64,000 nucleotides of DNA from Bacteroidota bacterium (GTDB lineage: Bacteria > Bacteroidota > Bacteroidia > Flavobacteriales > Schleiferiaceae), in the NCBI GenBank assembly GCA_024742495.1, contig JANSYJ010000009.1:1-64000 (forward strand), read 5' to 3'. Shown here one piece after another: positions 6,386-15,774 of the stretch. Under the pieces are notes generated by a model, which was not told where the DNA came from, did not search any database, and saw only the letters and a program-made list of their open reading frames with translations. How positions within the stretch are numbered: the first letter of the stretch is position 1; every line of letters starts with the position of its first letter. The position numbers were made by a program, and so were the translations under genes.

Positions 6386-8521
6386 TTAGCCAATAATCTG
6401 GCTGATAAGGGTAACGCTGAAAATGGACATCATGAGCCAACCCAGAAGACCTTCGAGGATAAGAACGTAACGGGAGATTCCTTCGGTTGGAATATAGCCA
6501 AAACCCAGGGTGGTAAAGGCATTAACACTTAAGGCAAGGGCGTTTAAAAACTTGGCCGAAACGAACCACAGTAAATATAAGCTGAACCAGGTGCTGAGGG
6601 CAAAAGCCACCCAATATTGCCGGCCGGCCGGTAAGCTCAACCAGGTACCCGAAAGCATCTCGGTGCGCTCCAAAAAGGCCCGTCTTAGATTGGGTTTAAG
6701 ATTAAGGTATTTGAAATAAAGCTCGGTAAGCTTGAGGAAGAAGGGCGGTACCTTATTGGCACTGCGGTGATAAGCCTGCTCCAATTCTTTTTGGTCTTTA
6801 CTCTCCTTGTTGTACTTGCCAAATTCCTTTTCATAGTGAACACTCAAATCCTCTTTACTTCGGAAGTAGTTAAGAATGAGTCGCAAGCGACTGGCCAATT
6901 TTCCCTGCGTATTAATATCCCATTGGTTGTGAAAGAGCATGTAGAACAGGGCGAAAATGAAGATGATGCGCAGGGAATAGAGAATCGCCAGGATGGGATT
7001 GGTGCCATAAGCCGTAAACACCCGCATAAAGTTATTGACCTTCCAGTTGAAGTAGGTCTCTAATCTTGGGTTCGCCTTATAATCTAAACGATAACGACGC
7101 AAACGCAGGTCGCCTAAAAGGACTTCCAATTCATTGGCATCAGCTAGGTTTCCCTGAGTACGATACAAGTTACGGAGTTCGCTGTATACCTGTAAGAGTC
7201 GCTTATAGGCGTTTTCATCCAAAAGAGAAGACTTCCGATTTCCGCGATAGGCTAAGCTGTCAATCGGAGTACTTAACATCTTTTCCATAGAGCTACCTCC
7301 TACTATTACCCCTTTTAATTTCTCCCAATTAATAAATGATTGTATCCCATATGATATGGAATGAAAAAGAACAGGTTCCTCAAAAGTATTGTCCGCGATT
7401 GCCAAACGCGATCGGACATTTAATGCAGACAACTTAAGAGGAGCCTTAAATTCATTATCATCGATAATTAAGTAATCCGTATTCACAAACTGCACTCCTA
7501 CACCAAATTTCCGATTTAGATTCTCGAAGGTGTTATTATTGATGAAAAAGTCTCCTTTTAGATTAACTTCTTTGATTTGAAGTTGATCAGACACCAAGGA
7601 GCTTGAGGGCTTGAAATGGTTGGCACCGATCTCAATTTTAATGGTACTTATCTTGTTAACTGTGCATTGATTTTCGAAATGATTCAACTTTATCGCAAGC
7701 ATATCCGTTGGCCTTAAGCCACTGAAGTGAGCGTTTCCTTTGAAATTAGACTTAAGCACTTCAAAATTTCTGCTGATATTATTGGCAGGGTTAAAGTCCT
7801 CCAAAAAAGTTGAACTCCCTATTTTAATCGTCCCCTTGCTAAATCCGTAATCCAAGGCTTTGCTGAGATTACTTCTTGGAATAATTGAATTATTTTGAAT
7901 ATAAAATACCCATCCAAAGGAGCAGCTATCTATGAGCAAGGAAATGGCACTATTGTTATTGATAGAGGACCATTCGGCCTTGCCGAAATTGCCGTTCACA
8001 ACCCTTATTTGCGCCTCTACCCTATTATTATCTATACTTAACCATCCAGCCTTTACTCCACTCATGTGGATGGCATTAACTTGGCAGCGAGCTATAAGCA
8101 CCGACTCAGCTTCGACATTTACAATTTCTGGAATAGCTCCGCTACTCCCTTCAATCGCCAAGCCCTTTTGAAAATTGAATCCGCTGATATAGGTCTCAGG
8201 CATTTTCCAATGATTCAAATTCAACTCCGGACCAATAAATTGAATGTTTGATAAGCTAACCTTGATCGAAACAGGAATGAGAGTTGTATCCAAATTGGGT
8301 TTCAAAGCAAATTGATCGGTGGCCGGATTAAAGCGGACCGTCGCATTCTTAAGTACATATTCACCCTCCTTCGTATTTGCTATTTCTTGAAAAAGTTGCT
8401 TAAAACTCAAGTCCCTTTGGGCGGCCAAGGGCATGGAAAGGAGAAATGCGAGGCAAAGCAGCAAGTGGGGTTTTAGGGATTTAGGAGCAAATAGATTTTG
8501 GGGCTGGTACATAGAGCCCAA
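6386..8521 (-). CDS. Beta-helix domain fused to a K+-channel-like pore
   Basis: 711 residues. A signal-like segment (HLLLCLAFLLSMPLAAQ) leads into about 400 residues of repeating short strands with Asn ladders (SIDNNRV, SINNNSA, YIQNNS), which suggest a right-handed beta-helix. A membrane helix follows (IIFIFALFYMLFHNQW, about 510-530), then a charged cytosolic stretch. The C-terminus is a two-helix pore module: YWVAFALSTWFSLYLLWF, a pore loop with filter TTLGFG (about 670-675), and a last helix. T-x-G-F-G is the potassium selectivity filter pattern of the Ion_trans_2 family. The beta-helix would lie outside the membrane. Inferred role: ion channel gated by an extracytoplasmic sensor. A PAGRQ insertion just before the pore module is discussed in the findings. 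Confidence 0.8.
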   Translation of the reverse strand: MGSMYQPQNLFAPKSLKPHLLLCLAFLLSMPLAAQRDLSFKQLFQEIANTKEGEYVLKNATVRFNPATDQFALKPNLDTTLIPVSIKVSLSNIQFIGPELNLNHWKMPETYISGFNFQKGLAIEGSSGAIPEIVNVEAESVLIARCQVNAIHMSGVKAGWLSIDNNRVEAQIRVVNGNFGKAEWSSINNNSAISLLIDSCSFGWVFYIQNNSIIPRSNLSKALDYGFSKGTIKIGSSTFLEDFNPANNISRNFEVLKSNFKGNAHFSGLRPTDMLAIKLNHFENQCTVNKISTIKIEIGANHFKPSSSLVSDQLQIKEVNLKGDFFINNNTFENLNRKFGVGVQFVNTDYLIIDDNEFKAPLKLSALNVRSRLAIADNTFEEPVLFHSISYGIQSFINWEKLKGVIVGGSSMEKMLSTPIDSLAYRGNRKSSLLDENAYKRLLQVYSELRNLYRTQGNLADANELEVLLGDLRLRRYRLDYKANPRLETYFNWKVNNFMRVFTAYGTNPILAILYSLRIIFIFALFYMLFHNQWDINTQGKLASRLRLILNYFRSKEDLSVHYEKEFGKYNKESKDQKELEQAYHRSANKVPPFFLKLTELYFKYLNLKPNLRRAFLERTEMLSGTWLSLPAGRQYWVAFALSTWFSLYLLWFVSAKFLNALALSVNAFTTLGFGYIPTEGISRYVLILEGLLGWLMMSIFSVTLISQIIG

Positions 8522-8666
8522 TATAACTAATATTAAACGCCCTGAAAACGAGCAAGCTTAATCTTGTTAGCCTTAAAACTCTCCGCTCTAAGTTAGGAAA
8601 AGGCAGGCCTAGTGCTAGAAACACAAGCGCTAACCTTAAACCTTATGGCTGATCCAAAAACATGTA

Positions 8667-8990
8667 TTGCCATGGTTAAGCTTTACCTACGAGCACCCTA
8701 TTTCATCGCACCTAGGAACGGGAGCTGGCTTTGAACTTCTTGGAATATCCGCTGGTCCGAATTTTTACTTTCCGGCCACTAAACGCGGTCAAGTCAAATT
8801 TAAATCAGGTTTAATCCATTCTTTTACCCTCAACCCTTTTAATTCCGGAATCAAAACCTACATCCCATTAGGGATTCATTATCAATCCAAAAACAAGCTG
8901 GTCTCTAGTTTTGACGCTGGACCCCAATTTCTTTATGATTATAATGATGTATCTCCAATTTTCAACCAAAAAATCGGCAAAGCCTTTTAA
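8667..8990 (+). pseudogene. Truncated outer-membrane beta-barrel fragment
   Basis: 107 codons that look like the second half of a small outer-membrane barrel: GTGAGFELLGISAGPNFYF, then YIPLGIHYQSKN and DAGPQFLYDY. The only in-frame start is a TTG, there is no signal peptide, and the frame is closed upstream at 8637. The N-terminal strands are therefore missing. It is most likely a decayed gene, although a short intact protein cannot be excluded. Confidence 0.5.
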
Positions 8991-9031
8991 GCCGCTGAAC
9001 TGTGCTTGCTAAGCGCCAAAAAAAACTGCCA

Positions 9032-10756
9032 TCACCAATCCACCGGCGCCTCCAAGGTCATGGCCTCGCCGCTAATTGGATGCTTAAAACTGATGCGCTC
9101 CGCATGCAAGTACAATCGATCTGCCAGGCGCCCGTATAAATCGTCGCCAAGGATAGCCAATGCCAAGCCCTCGCCGTGGGCAGCATGCACTCTTAATTGA
9201 TGAGTGCGACCAGTAATCGGATAAAAGTAAACTTTGGTTTTACCCTCCTTTCTTTCCAATACTTCCCATTTAGTCACCGCGGCTTTACCATATTCGTAGC
9301 ATACCAATTGGCGAGGACGATCATTCAAATCTACCCTTAAGGGTAAGTTTATTAAGCCTTGATCCTCCTCCAGGATTCCATCTAATATGGCCACATAGCG
9401 CTTAGAAATGCTGCGCACCTTAAACTGATATTGCAAAGCTTTATGGGCCTTGCGTGTTTTCGCCAGGAGCATTATACCCGAGGTTGACATGTCTAAGCGA
9501 TGGACGATTAATGGTCCAGTGGCCTTTGGATACTTAGCTTGCATTCGCTTAAAAACCGAATCCTCCACCCGCTTTCCTGGTACCGATAAAAACTCATTGG
9601 GCTTGTTGATGGCCAGCATATCATCATCCTCATAGACCACCTCAATATCGAGGGGCGCTTCATGTTGTTCTAACATTGGATTAGGTGCCACCTTTAGGCC
9701 TTGGAGCATATGCCCTAATATGGGCTCACATTTTCCGCGACAGGCCGGATAATACTCCTTATGCTTGCGCACCTCCATTTTTGGAGGCACACCCCACCAA
9801 AATTCGGCCATGCAAATGGGCTCAAGCTTATGCTGATAGGCGTAGTGCAAAAGTTTCGGTGCGGCACAATCGCCAGCACCAGCGGGAGGGTTTTCGTTTA
9901 TGCTATGCTGAAAGATGGCGAATAAAGAACGTTTCTCATAATGGGCATTCAAAAACTGGAATTGCTTAAAAATCTGTTTTTGCAGGGCATTAGACTTGTT
10001 TTTACGCCCTTCTCTTAAGGCCTGTATTTCATCATCATAAAGCTTAAAGTCCCGCTGAACCTCAGCCAGCTCCTCGGCCAGAGCCAATTTCAACTTTTTT
10101 AAACCATAATTCCGATGGGTGCTTTCCTTAGACAATGCCAGCTCTAAATCCTGGAATTCCGAGGCCGAAAGCTGATTCACAGCGGCTTCTTTTTTTTGTC
10201 GCCTTTCCTTCCGCGCTTCGCGAATCGATGCTTTTTCGGCCGCCAAACGTTCCGCCGCCTGTTCCTCCTGTTGCTCCAGTTTCGCTTTCAAGCGCTTATA
10301 TTCTTCAGAAGCTTCTAAAAACTCCAAACGCTCATTCATCTGCGAAAGCTCCTTTTCGCCCTTTCTATAAAACTCGCCCTCCACCAAGGTGTCGAAAACC
10401 GGAGGCACAAAAGGAGGCAGTATGCTATTCCCAGCTAAGCGTCCCGAAAAAGCGGTGAGATAAGCCAGGCGACCTTGACTATCCTTTACCACCAAAACGC
10501 CAAACATTTTCCCTTGCGGAGATTCTTTGTTTTGGGGATCCAAGCCAAAGTTATGCTGCCAATCGTTTTGAATAAGTAAATAGTCCTGAAGCTCCTTAGC
10601 CGCCAATTCCGCCAAGCGATGCGGACGGTAATAGAAGGGGAAGTCAAAGGCCTTTGGCGCTTCAATTTCCGAAATATCGTGACGAAAAGGGATGAGGTGT
10701 TCTTTCAAGGGGGTAAAGATAGGATGGCGCGATTTGACAATTCTTAAAAAGCTCAA
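9032..10756 (-). CDS. RluA-family RNA pseudouridine synthase, long form
   Basis: 574 residues. The C-terminal half (about 370-574) is the pseudouridine synthase domain: HRLDMSTSG with the catalytic Asp, then GRTHQLRVH. The N-terminal half is an extension with a long charged coiled coil (about 130-270, EEQAAERLAAEKASIREARK) and a Cys-bearing block (GAGDCAAPKLL; YYPACRGKCEP) that precedes the catalytic domain. Such long forms of about 550 residues exist in Bacteroidota and gammaproteobacteria. The target base, in rRNA or tRNA, cannot be read from the sequence. It is transcribed alone. Confidence 0.93.
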   Translation of the reverse strand: MSFLRIVKSRHPIFTPLKEHLIPFRHDISEIEAPKAFDFPFYYRPHRLAELAAKELQDYLLIQNDWQHNFGLDPQNKESPQGKMFGVLVVKDSQGRLAYLTAFSGRLAGNSILPPFVPPVFDTLVEGEFYRKGEKELSQMNERLEFLEASEEYKRLKAKLEQQEEQAAERLAAEKASIREARKERRQKKEAAVNQLSASEFQDLELALSKESTHRNYGLKKLKLALAEELAEVQRDFKLYDDEIQALREGRKNKSNALQKQIFKQFQFLNAHYEKRSLFAIFQHSINENPPAGAGDCAAPKLLHYAYQHKLEPICMAEFWWGVPPKMEVRKHKEYYPACRGKCEPILGHMLQGLKVAPNPMLEQHEAPLDIEVVYEDDDMLAINKPNEFLSVPGKRVEDSVFKRMQAKYPKATGPLIVHRLDMSTSGIMLLAKTRKAHKALQYQFKVRSISKRYVAILDGILEEDQGLINLPLRVDLNDRPRQLVCYEYGKAAVTKWEVLERKEGKTKVYFYPITGRTHQLRVHAAHGEGLALAILGDDLYGRLADRLYLHAERISFKHPISGEAMTLEAPVDW

Positions 10757-10856
10757 ATTTGAACTTGAATAAAATATAGAGGCAAGGAATTATACGTATA
10801 ATTACCTGCCCTCATGAGCCCCTAAACCAATGACTAATAAGCCTGTTAATCTAGAA

Positions 10857-11339
10857 ATGAGAAAAATGAACCGCATACTTCCGCAATTCACATTCCTACT
10901 TTTATTAAGCTCCTGCGTGCTTGATTCGGAAAAAGAGCCTTCCCTTTGGACCCAAGAGCAAATCACTATTCAAAATACCCTCAAGACCGCTTATGCTGAG
11001 GGTTTGCAAAATGAAGGGGACAGCCTTAAAATTGATGCTCATTTTCATCCCCAATTTACCATGATTGCTCGCAAGCCATCCGACAGCTTGCGCTTTGTAA
11101 AACTCAAAGGCTGGCGTGCGGCGAAAATTAAGGCCCGAGCGGAAGGTAAACTTCCTTTAGAGGGAGGGCATAAAGTCTCCATAAAATTTCAGTCGATAGA
11201 CATTGCCCAAGACGTGGCAGTAGCCAAAGTAGATTACTATGAAGGGGAGCGATTGAGCTATATCGACTTTATCTCCCTCTATAAAATAAAGGGGGAGTGG
11301 AAAATAGTCTCCAAGGTTTTTACTAAGATTGAAGAATAG
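10857..11339 (+). CDS. NTF2-like lipoprotein (lumazine-binding-like)
   Basis: 160 residues from the ATG at 10857, which leaves a clean lipoprotein signal with lipobox LSSC. The mature part has the alpha+beta pattern of SnoaL/NTF2-like folds: an N-terminal helix (IQNTLKTAYAEGL), then DAHFHPQFTMIAR, AVAKVDYYEG and a final strand GEWKIVSKVF. Related Bacteroidota proteins are annotated as putative lumazine-binding, but no catalytic residues define an activity. It probably faces the periplasm. Confidence 0.75.
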   Translation: MRKMNRILPQFTFLLLLSSCVLDSEKEPSLWTQEQITIQNTLKTAYAEGLQNEGDSLKIDAHFHPQFTMIARKPSDSLRFVKLKGWRAAKIKARAEGKLPLEGGHKVSIKFQSIDIAQDVAVAKVDYYEGERLSYIDFISLYKIKGEWKIVSKVFTKIEE

Positions 11340-11379
11340 TCTCTGTTAAGAGCTAGCCAAAGGCAAATTTGAAATAAGC

Positions 11380-13245
11380 TTGAGAAAAACAGTCCCAACT
11401 TCAGCACTAAGCATTAAATACCCGCAACTAAAGCCTATATCCATTTTGCTGCTTTTCTGCCTAGCAGCAGCAATTTGCTCCGCGCAAGATTCCATCGCTT
11501 GGGCCATACAAGGTGAAACGGCCAATTTATCGACCATTCGAGAAATTGCAATTATGGATAATGGCGACGCGATATTTTTTGGTACCAGTCGTACATCCAT
11601 CAGTTATGGCCCTCGACATTTAAAAAGACTGAAAGCCAATCCGGCCGATCCTAATTCCCTCAAGAGCGCCTATATCGGGAGGATTAGTCCGGATAAGAAA
11701 ATACGCTGGTTAAAATCGATAGCGGAAGCTTCCTATGGCATTTATGCCCATGACTTGGAGCGGGATATTTTTGGAAATATCTACATCTCCGGTAGCTGCC
11801 AAGGCCTCATTCATTTTGCCAATGGCCAAGAGCAAAATCAAGACGAAATGGGCATCTTTATGGTAAAGCTCAATCAGGATGGTGACATCATTTGGGCCAA
11901 CACCTTTAGCGGTTTAAAATCTAAGGTACATGCTTACTATTTGCTACCGAGAGATGATGGTAAATGCTATATACTAGGCAATCACGGCCAAGGTAATTTT
12001 GGCAATTCTAAGCTTCCCCTGGGTGGCGATGGTCAATACTCCCAGTACTTGGGCTTAGTTAGCGATAGAGGCCAGCCCCTTTGGGCAACTTCTCTTGGGG
12101 GTGAAGGCGGCAAAATTAGCGCATCGGATATGTGCTATGATTCCCAGGGCCATGTGCTCATTTGTGGTAATTACCGCATCATGAACAGGCCCAATATCAT
12201 AATTCATGGAGCCGCTAATTCCGGGCAAAAAACCAAGGCCGATTCGGTGACAATCAGCCGCACCAATGGCTCGGTTCAAAGCTTTATTGGTCGCTATCAT
12301 AAAGATACCGGTGAACCTTTAGCTATTCATACTTATGGCGGCAGTCGAATGCATAATGCTACCGCCATTTCCAGCGACGAAGAAGGGAATGTTTATGTGG
12401 GTTTAAACTTATACGGAGAAGACCTAGCCTTTGGCTCTAAAGTTATTCCCGCTTATAAGGGCACCACCATGGCTTTGGCGAAATTGGATAAAAACTGGAA
12501 TTGCCAATGGTATAAATCCTTTGATACGCCGGGTTCCGATCATCTCCATGATATATCCTTAGATGGCAACAAGCTTTATGCGGCGGCTATGATTGCCAAA
12601 GGTAATTTGACGATGGACGAAGTGCAATTGCAAACCCGAGGTTTATGGAGTGGGGCCATTTTTCGTTTCGACCCAAACACAGGAAATTGTGAAAATGTAG
12701 AAAGCTGGGAGGTAGGGAATGCTGACTGTGTGGCCATGAAAGATGGAAAAGGTTATGCCGGTGGTTGGTTTCACTATACCATGAATTTGGCCGGTGAGGA
12801 ATTCACTACCACCACCGATGGTCAGTTTAATGCGATTTTAGTTCGCTTGGGACCACCAGAACAAGATCCAGCCCCCGATAGCCTAGTGGTCCTAGACAGT
12901 ATTCCAGAAATAGCAAGCGAAACCCAGCATGTTATTGAAGTTGAAAACAGCAGCATTACGGTTACCTTTTGGGATGATGAGGAAGTAGATGGCGATATCA
13001 TTTCGCTTAAACTTAATGGCCAATGGATTATCCGAAGCTACAGTTTAAGGGGCAGCCCCAAAACCCTTAGTCTAGAACTTGAAGCCAATCGAAGCAACTA
13101 CCTTGAAATGTTTGCCCTGGATGAAGGCAGCATCCCTCCGGTTACTTCTGCCATAATTATTCGCGATGGCAACCGCAATCATCAAGTTTCCTTGCGATCC
13201 AGTCCTTCTAGCAATGGACAAATTGAAATTCGATGGATACCTTAA
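11380..13245 (+). CDS. Secreted beta-propeller-like protein
   Basis: 621 residues. No in-frame ATG exists near the front; the TTG at 11380 gives a usable signal peptide (ISILLLFCLAAAICSAQ). The body repeats units such as 'DNGDAIFFGTS', 'DIFGNIYISGSC', 'DSQGHVLICGNY' and 'DEEGNVYVGLN', the signature of SBBP-type propellers. The last about 110 residues (VENSSITVTFWDDEEVDGD) form a separate domain with strands like those in other Bacteroidota surface proteins. No standard T9SS tail ends it. Function unknown. Confidence 0.75.
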   Translation: MRKTVPTSALSIKYPQLKPISILLLFCLAAAICSAQDSIAWAIQGETANLSTIREIAIMDNGDAIFFGTSRTSISYGPRHLKRLKANPADPNSLKSAYIGRISPDKKIRWLKSIAEASYGIYAHDLERDIFGNIYISGSCQGLIHFANGQEQNQDEMGIFMVKLNQDGDIIWANTFSGLKSKVHAYYLLPRDDGKCYILGNHGQGNFGNSKLPLGGDGQYSQYLGLVSDRGQPLWATSLGGEGGKISASDMCYDSQGHVLICGNYRIMNRPNIIIHGAANSGQKTKADSVTISRTNGSVQSFIGRYHKDTGEPLAIHTYGGSRMHNATAISSDEEGNVYVGLNLYGEDLAFGSKVIPAYKGTTMALAKLDKNWNCQWYKSFDTPGSDHLHDISLDGNKLYAAAMIAKGNLTMDEVQLQTRGLWSGAIFRFDPNTGNCENVESWEVGNADCVAMKDGKGYAGGWFHYTMNLAGEEFTTTTDGQFNAILVRLGPPEQDPAPDSLVVLDSIPEIASETQHVIEVENSSITVTFWDDEEVDGDIISLKLNGQWIIRSYSLRGSPKTLSLELEANRSNYLEMFALDEGSIPPVTSAIIIRDGNRNHQVSLRSSPSSNGQIEIRWIP

Positions 13246-13255
13246 ATACCAAAGT

Positions 13256-14668
13256 CTAGTTTAATCGCTTCCCCTTAAGGTCGATTTGAAAGCGCTCGCC
13301 ATCGGCAAAAACCCAAGCCTTGGCATCCTGAAAAGATTCTACCGCCGCATACTGGCAGGCTATTATCAGTTCGCCATCCGCGCCAGCGAAACCCCATAAA
13401 CCACCTTTACGTACCGGCCGAATCCCATCTGCATTAGCATCCCGAAACTCCTCATATTGGCAGGGTAAAACTATTCTCCCATTGGTATCTATCAATCCCC
13501 TTAGCTTTTTACCATCCTCCTTTTTTACCACTGGAGCTACGCCGGCTTTAAAATGACCAATGCCGTGGTAGGCGCAAGGAATAATAATTTTTCCCTTCAA
13601 ATTAACTTTGCCATAAAGCGCTCCCATTTGGATGCCACCATAACCATTACCAAAGGGTGCCGTTTTATCGTATTTAAAAGGAGTAATCACTTGATTTAAA
13701 GTGTCGATATGGCCCCATTTGCCATTCTTTTTTGCAATTGCTCGGCCTTGCGAAAAATCGCCCGCCCATTCGTATTCCGGTTCAATTATTACTTGGCCCT
13801 CACTGTTTATATAACCATGTAAGTCTCCTAAAATCATTTTCATTCGACCTTCTTTTAAGCGGCCCAGGCTGCCATAAATTGCCGGAATAAGGATTTCCCC
13901 TTCCATGGAAACATGACCATAAAGACCATTGGACTTTACCAGCAAACGATTTAAGCCCGATAAATTTGCTATTGACTCATATTGAAAATCTAAAAGACTT
14001 TGGCCCTCGAGGTCAATCATACCCCAAAGCCCCGCTTTCTTCACTAGGGCCCTTCCCATTTGAAATTCTTTGGCTTCCTCATATTCTGCCGGAATTATTT
14101 CCTCCCAATTTTTGTTGATGAAGCCATAATGCCCGTCTCGAAAAACCAAGGAACGACCATCCCTAAAGGAACTCACCATGGTATAACGTTCTGGAAGCAA
14201 GATCTCTCCCTGGTAATTATAAGCCGTATATAAATTCTTTTTACGCACCAATAATACCCCCGGAATCCGAGTGGAACGTTCGAAAAGACGATCCGCGTAA
14301 TCATAGCTTGCGGGCACTACTTCCCGACCCTCCTTATTAATGAAGCCATAAGTTCGATAGCTGCCATCGAATTTAGTGACCAGGGAAACGCCACCACTAA
14401 AGCCCTCTATTTCTTCATATTGAGGCCTACAAATTATTTGGCCAGTGGTATCAATTAGACCATAATCACCGGAATGGCGATAGGGCGCTAATCCCTCTCT
14501 AAAACTTTTAACCTGAAAGCTTTTAGAGGCGGGAACAAAGATTTTTCTTTCTGAATCATATTTACCAGAAATGAATTCTTGAGCCAAGCTCCTTTGGCCT
14601 AGTAGAAAAAGCAGTAGAAAGCTTGCGCTGAAAAGCAGCTTGGAGCCGTAAAATTTGTGGTAAATCAT
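13256..14668 (-). CDS. WG-repeat protein
   Basis: 470 residues, with a signal peptide (LLFSASFLLLFLLGQRSLAQ) followed by about ten WG/KWG repeats. Each reads roughly 'G.W G.ID..G..I.P..Y....F..G.A.V' (GLWGMIDLEGQSLLDFQYE; GKWGHIDTLNQVITPFKYD). WG repeats form beta structures that are usually taken to be binding surfaces; no enzyme residues are seen. Exported. A TACATTTG box lies 5 bp before the ATG on the coding strand, so if it is the -7 element the message would be almost leaderless. Confidence 0.9.
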   Translation of the reverse strand: MIYHKFYGSKLLFSASFLLLFLLGQRSLAQEFISGKYDSERKIFVPASKSFQVKSFREGLAPYRHSGDYGLIDTTGQIICRPQYEEIEGFSGGVSLVTKFDGSYRTYGFINKEGREVVPASYDYADRLFERSTRIPGVLLVRKKNLYTAYNYQGEILLPERYTMVSSFRDGRSLVFRDGHYGFINKNWEEIIPAEYEEAKEFQMGRALVKKAGLWGMIDLEGQSLLDFQYESIANLSGLNRLLVKSNGLYGHVSMEGEILIPAIYGSLGRLKEGRMKMILGDLHGYINSEGQVIIEPEYEWAGDFSQGRAIAKKNGKWGHIDTLNQVITPFKYDKTAPFGNGYGGIQMGALYGKVNLKGKIIIPCAYHGIGHFKAGVAPVVKKEDGKKLRGLIDTNGRIVLPCQYEEFRDANADGIRPVRKGGLWGFAGADGELIIACQYAAVESFQDAKAWVFADGERFQIDLKGKRLN

Positions 14669-14769
14669 ATTTCAAATGTATTAATTGACTAGCTGATTTT
14701 AAGCTTCGTTTATCCCAAGCTTAGTACTCCTCCCTATAAAAAGTTAATTTAGAGCATTGATTCTCTGCC

Positions 14770-15726
14770 ATGAAAAAATTTAGCCTTCTCTTCTTAATCC
14801 TACCATTTTTAAGTTCTGCCCAAAGCGCCTTTGGCGAAAATGCGATCTGGCATTACTCCTATTCCGAGTTTGGCTACAGTGGCTATAAGAAAGTGCAGCA
14901 TATTGGAGATACCACCATGTACAATATGACCTGGTTAAAGTTTAGTTTAGAGGGTGTATCGGAAATTAGAACCGGGCCTGGACCAAATGATATCCTGCAA
15001 GACAGCAATACCACTTGGCCTCCCATCTTTTTAGCCACCCGCAATGATTCGGTTTTTAGGATGACTTCATCGGGGCCTTATCTGCTGTATGATTTTAATG
15101 CTGATGTAGGTGATAGTTGGCAATTTAATTCCTTGGACAGCAGCATGGGCTGCACGGACTTACCCATAGCTAGCGTAATTGGAAAAGGTGTAGAAACTAT
15201 TGATGGGCAGCAATTGGCTTATTTGGATTTGGCCATGCCCATGGATAGCCTTTTAATTAATGGCCAGAATGTTTACCAGATTAGTTCTGCCAACTACCTC
15301 AGCAGTCGGGTTTACCGCCAATTGGGAAGCCTTAGCTATAACGCTTTATTCGATAGTTCGCCCAATTTATGCAATGGTGCCTCCTTTAAAGGACAGCAAT
15401 TAGCCAATCACAATTTACGCTGCTTTAGTAATGCTCAAGTGCAAATAAATCGCAGTGGAAATAGCTGCGATTATTGGTCGAAAATTGGCTTAAGTGAAAC
15501 GCCCAATCCAAAACTGCAAGTTTATCCCAATCCCACTACTGGCCCTATCAAGATAGAAAGCGATGTAGCCATAGGAAGGCTAGCGCTCCTTGATTTTTCT
15601 GGTAAAAGGCTAAAGAGCTTAGCACCGCAAAAAGAACTCTTCCTCGATATAAAGCCCGGTTTGTATTTCTTGGAAATTGAGTTTAAATCTGGGCAAGTAG
15701 CCACCCTAAAAGTGCGCAAGCTCTAG
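14770..15726 (+). CDS. Secreted protein with T9SS type A sorting domain
   Basis: 318 residues: a signal peptide (FSLLFLILPFLSSAQS), a body of about 215 residues without a recognised domain, and a complete sorting tail (LQVYPNPTTGPIKIES ... GLYFLEIEFKSGQVATLKVRKL). It is predicted to cross the outer membrane by the type IX system and be attached to the surface or released. The three Cys in the body (GCTD, LCNG, LRCF, SCDY region) may form disulfides. Confidence 0.88.
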   Translation: MKKFSLLFLILPFLSSAQSAFGENAIWHYSYSEFGYSGYKKVQHIGDTTMYNMTWLKFSLEGVSEIRTGPGPNDILQDSNTTWPPIFLATRNDSVFRMTSSGPYLLYDFNADVGDSWQFNSLDSSMGCTDLPIASVIGKGVETIDGQQLAYLDLAMPMDSLLINGQNVYQISSANYLSSRVYRQLGSLSYNALFDSSPNLCNGASFKGQQLANHNLRCFSNAQVQINRSGNSCDYWSKIGLSETPNPKLQVYPNPTTGPIKIESDVAIGRLALLDFSGKRLKSLAPQKELFLDIKPGLYFLEIEFKSGQVATLKVRKL

Positions 15727-15774
15727 GGCTTGGCATAGCTTTTAATCTTGCGGGAGCATTAATATAAACCACAA

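Noticed and set aside
7932-8251. Plus-strand ORFs inside the channel gene
   Set aside because: Shadow frames of the clearly coding minus-strand gene.
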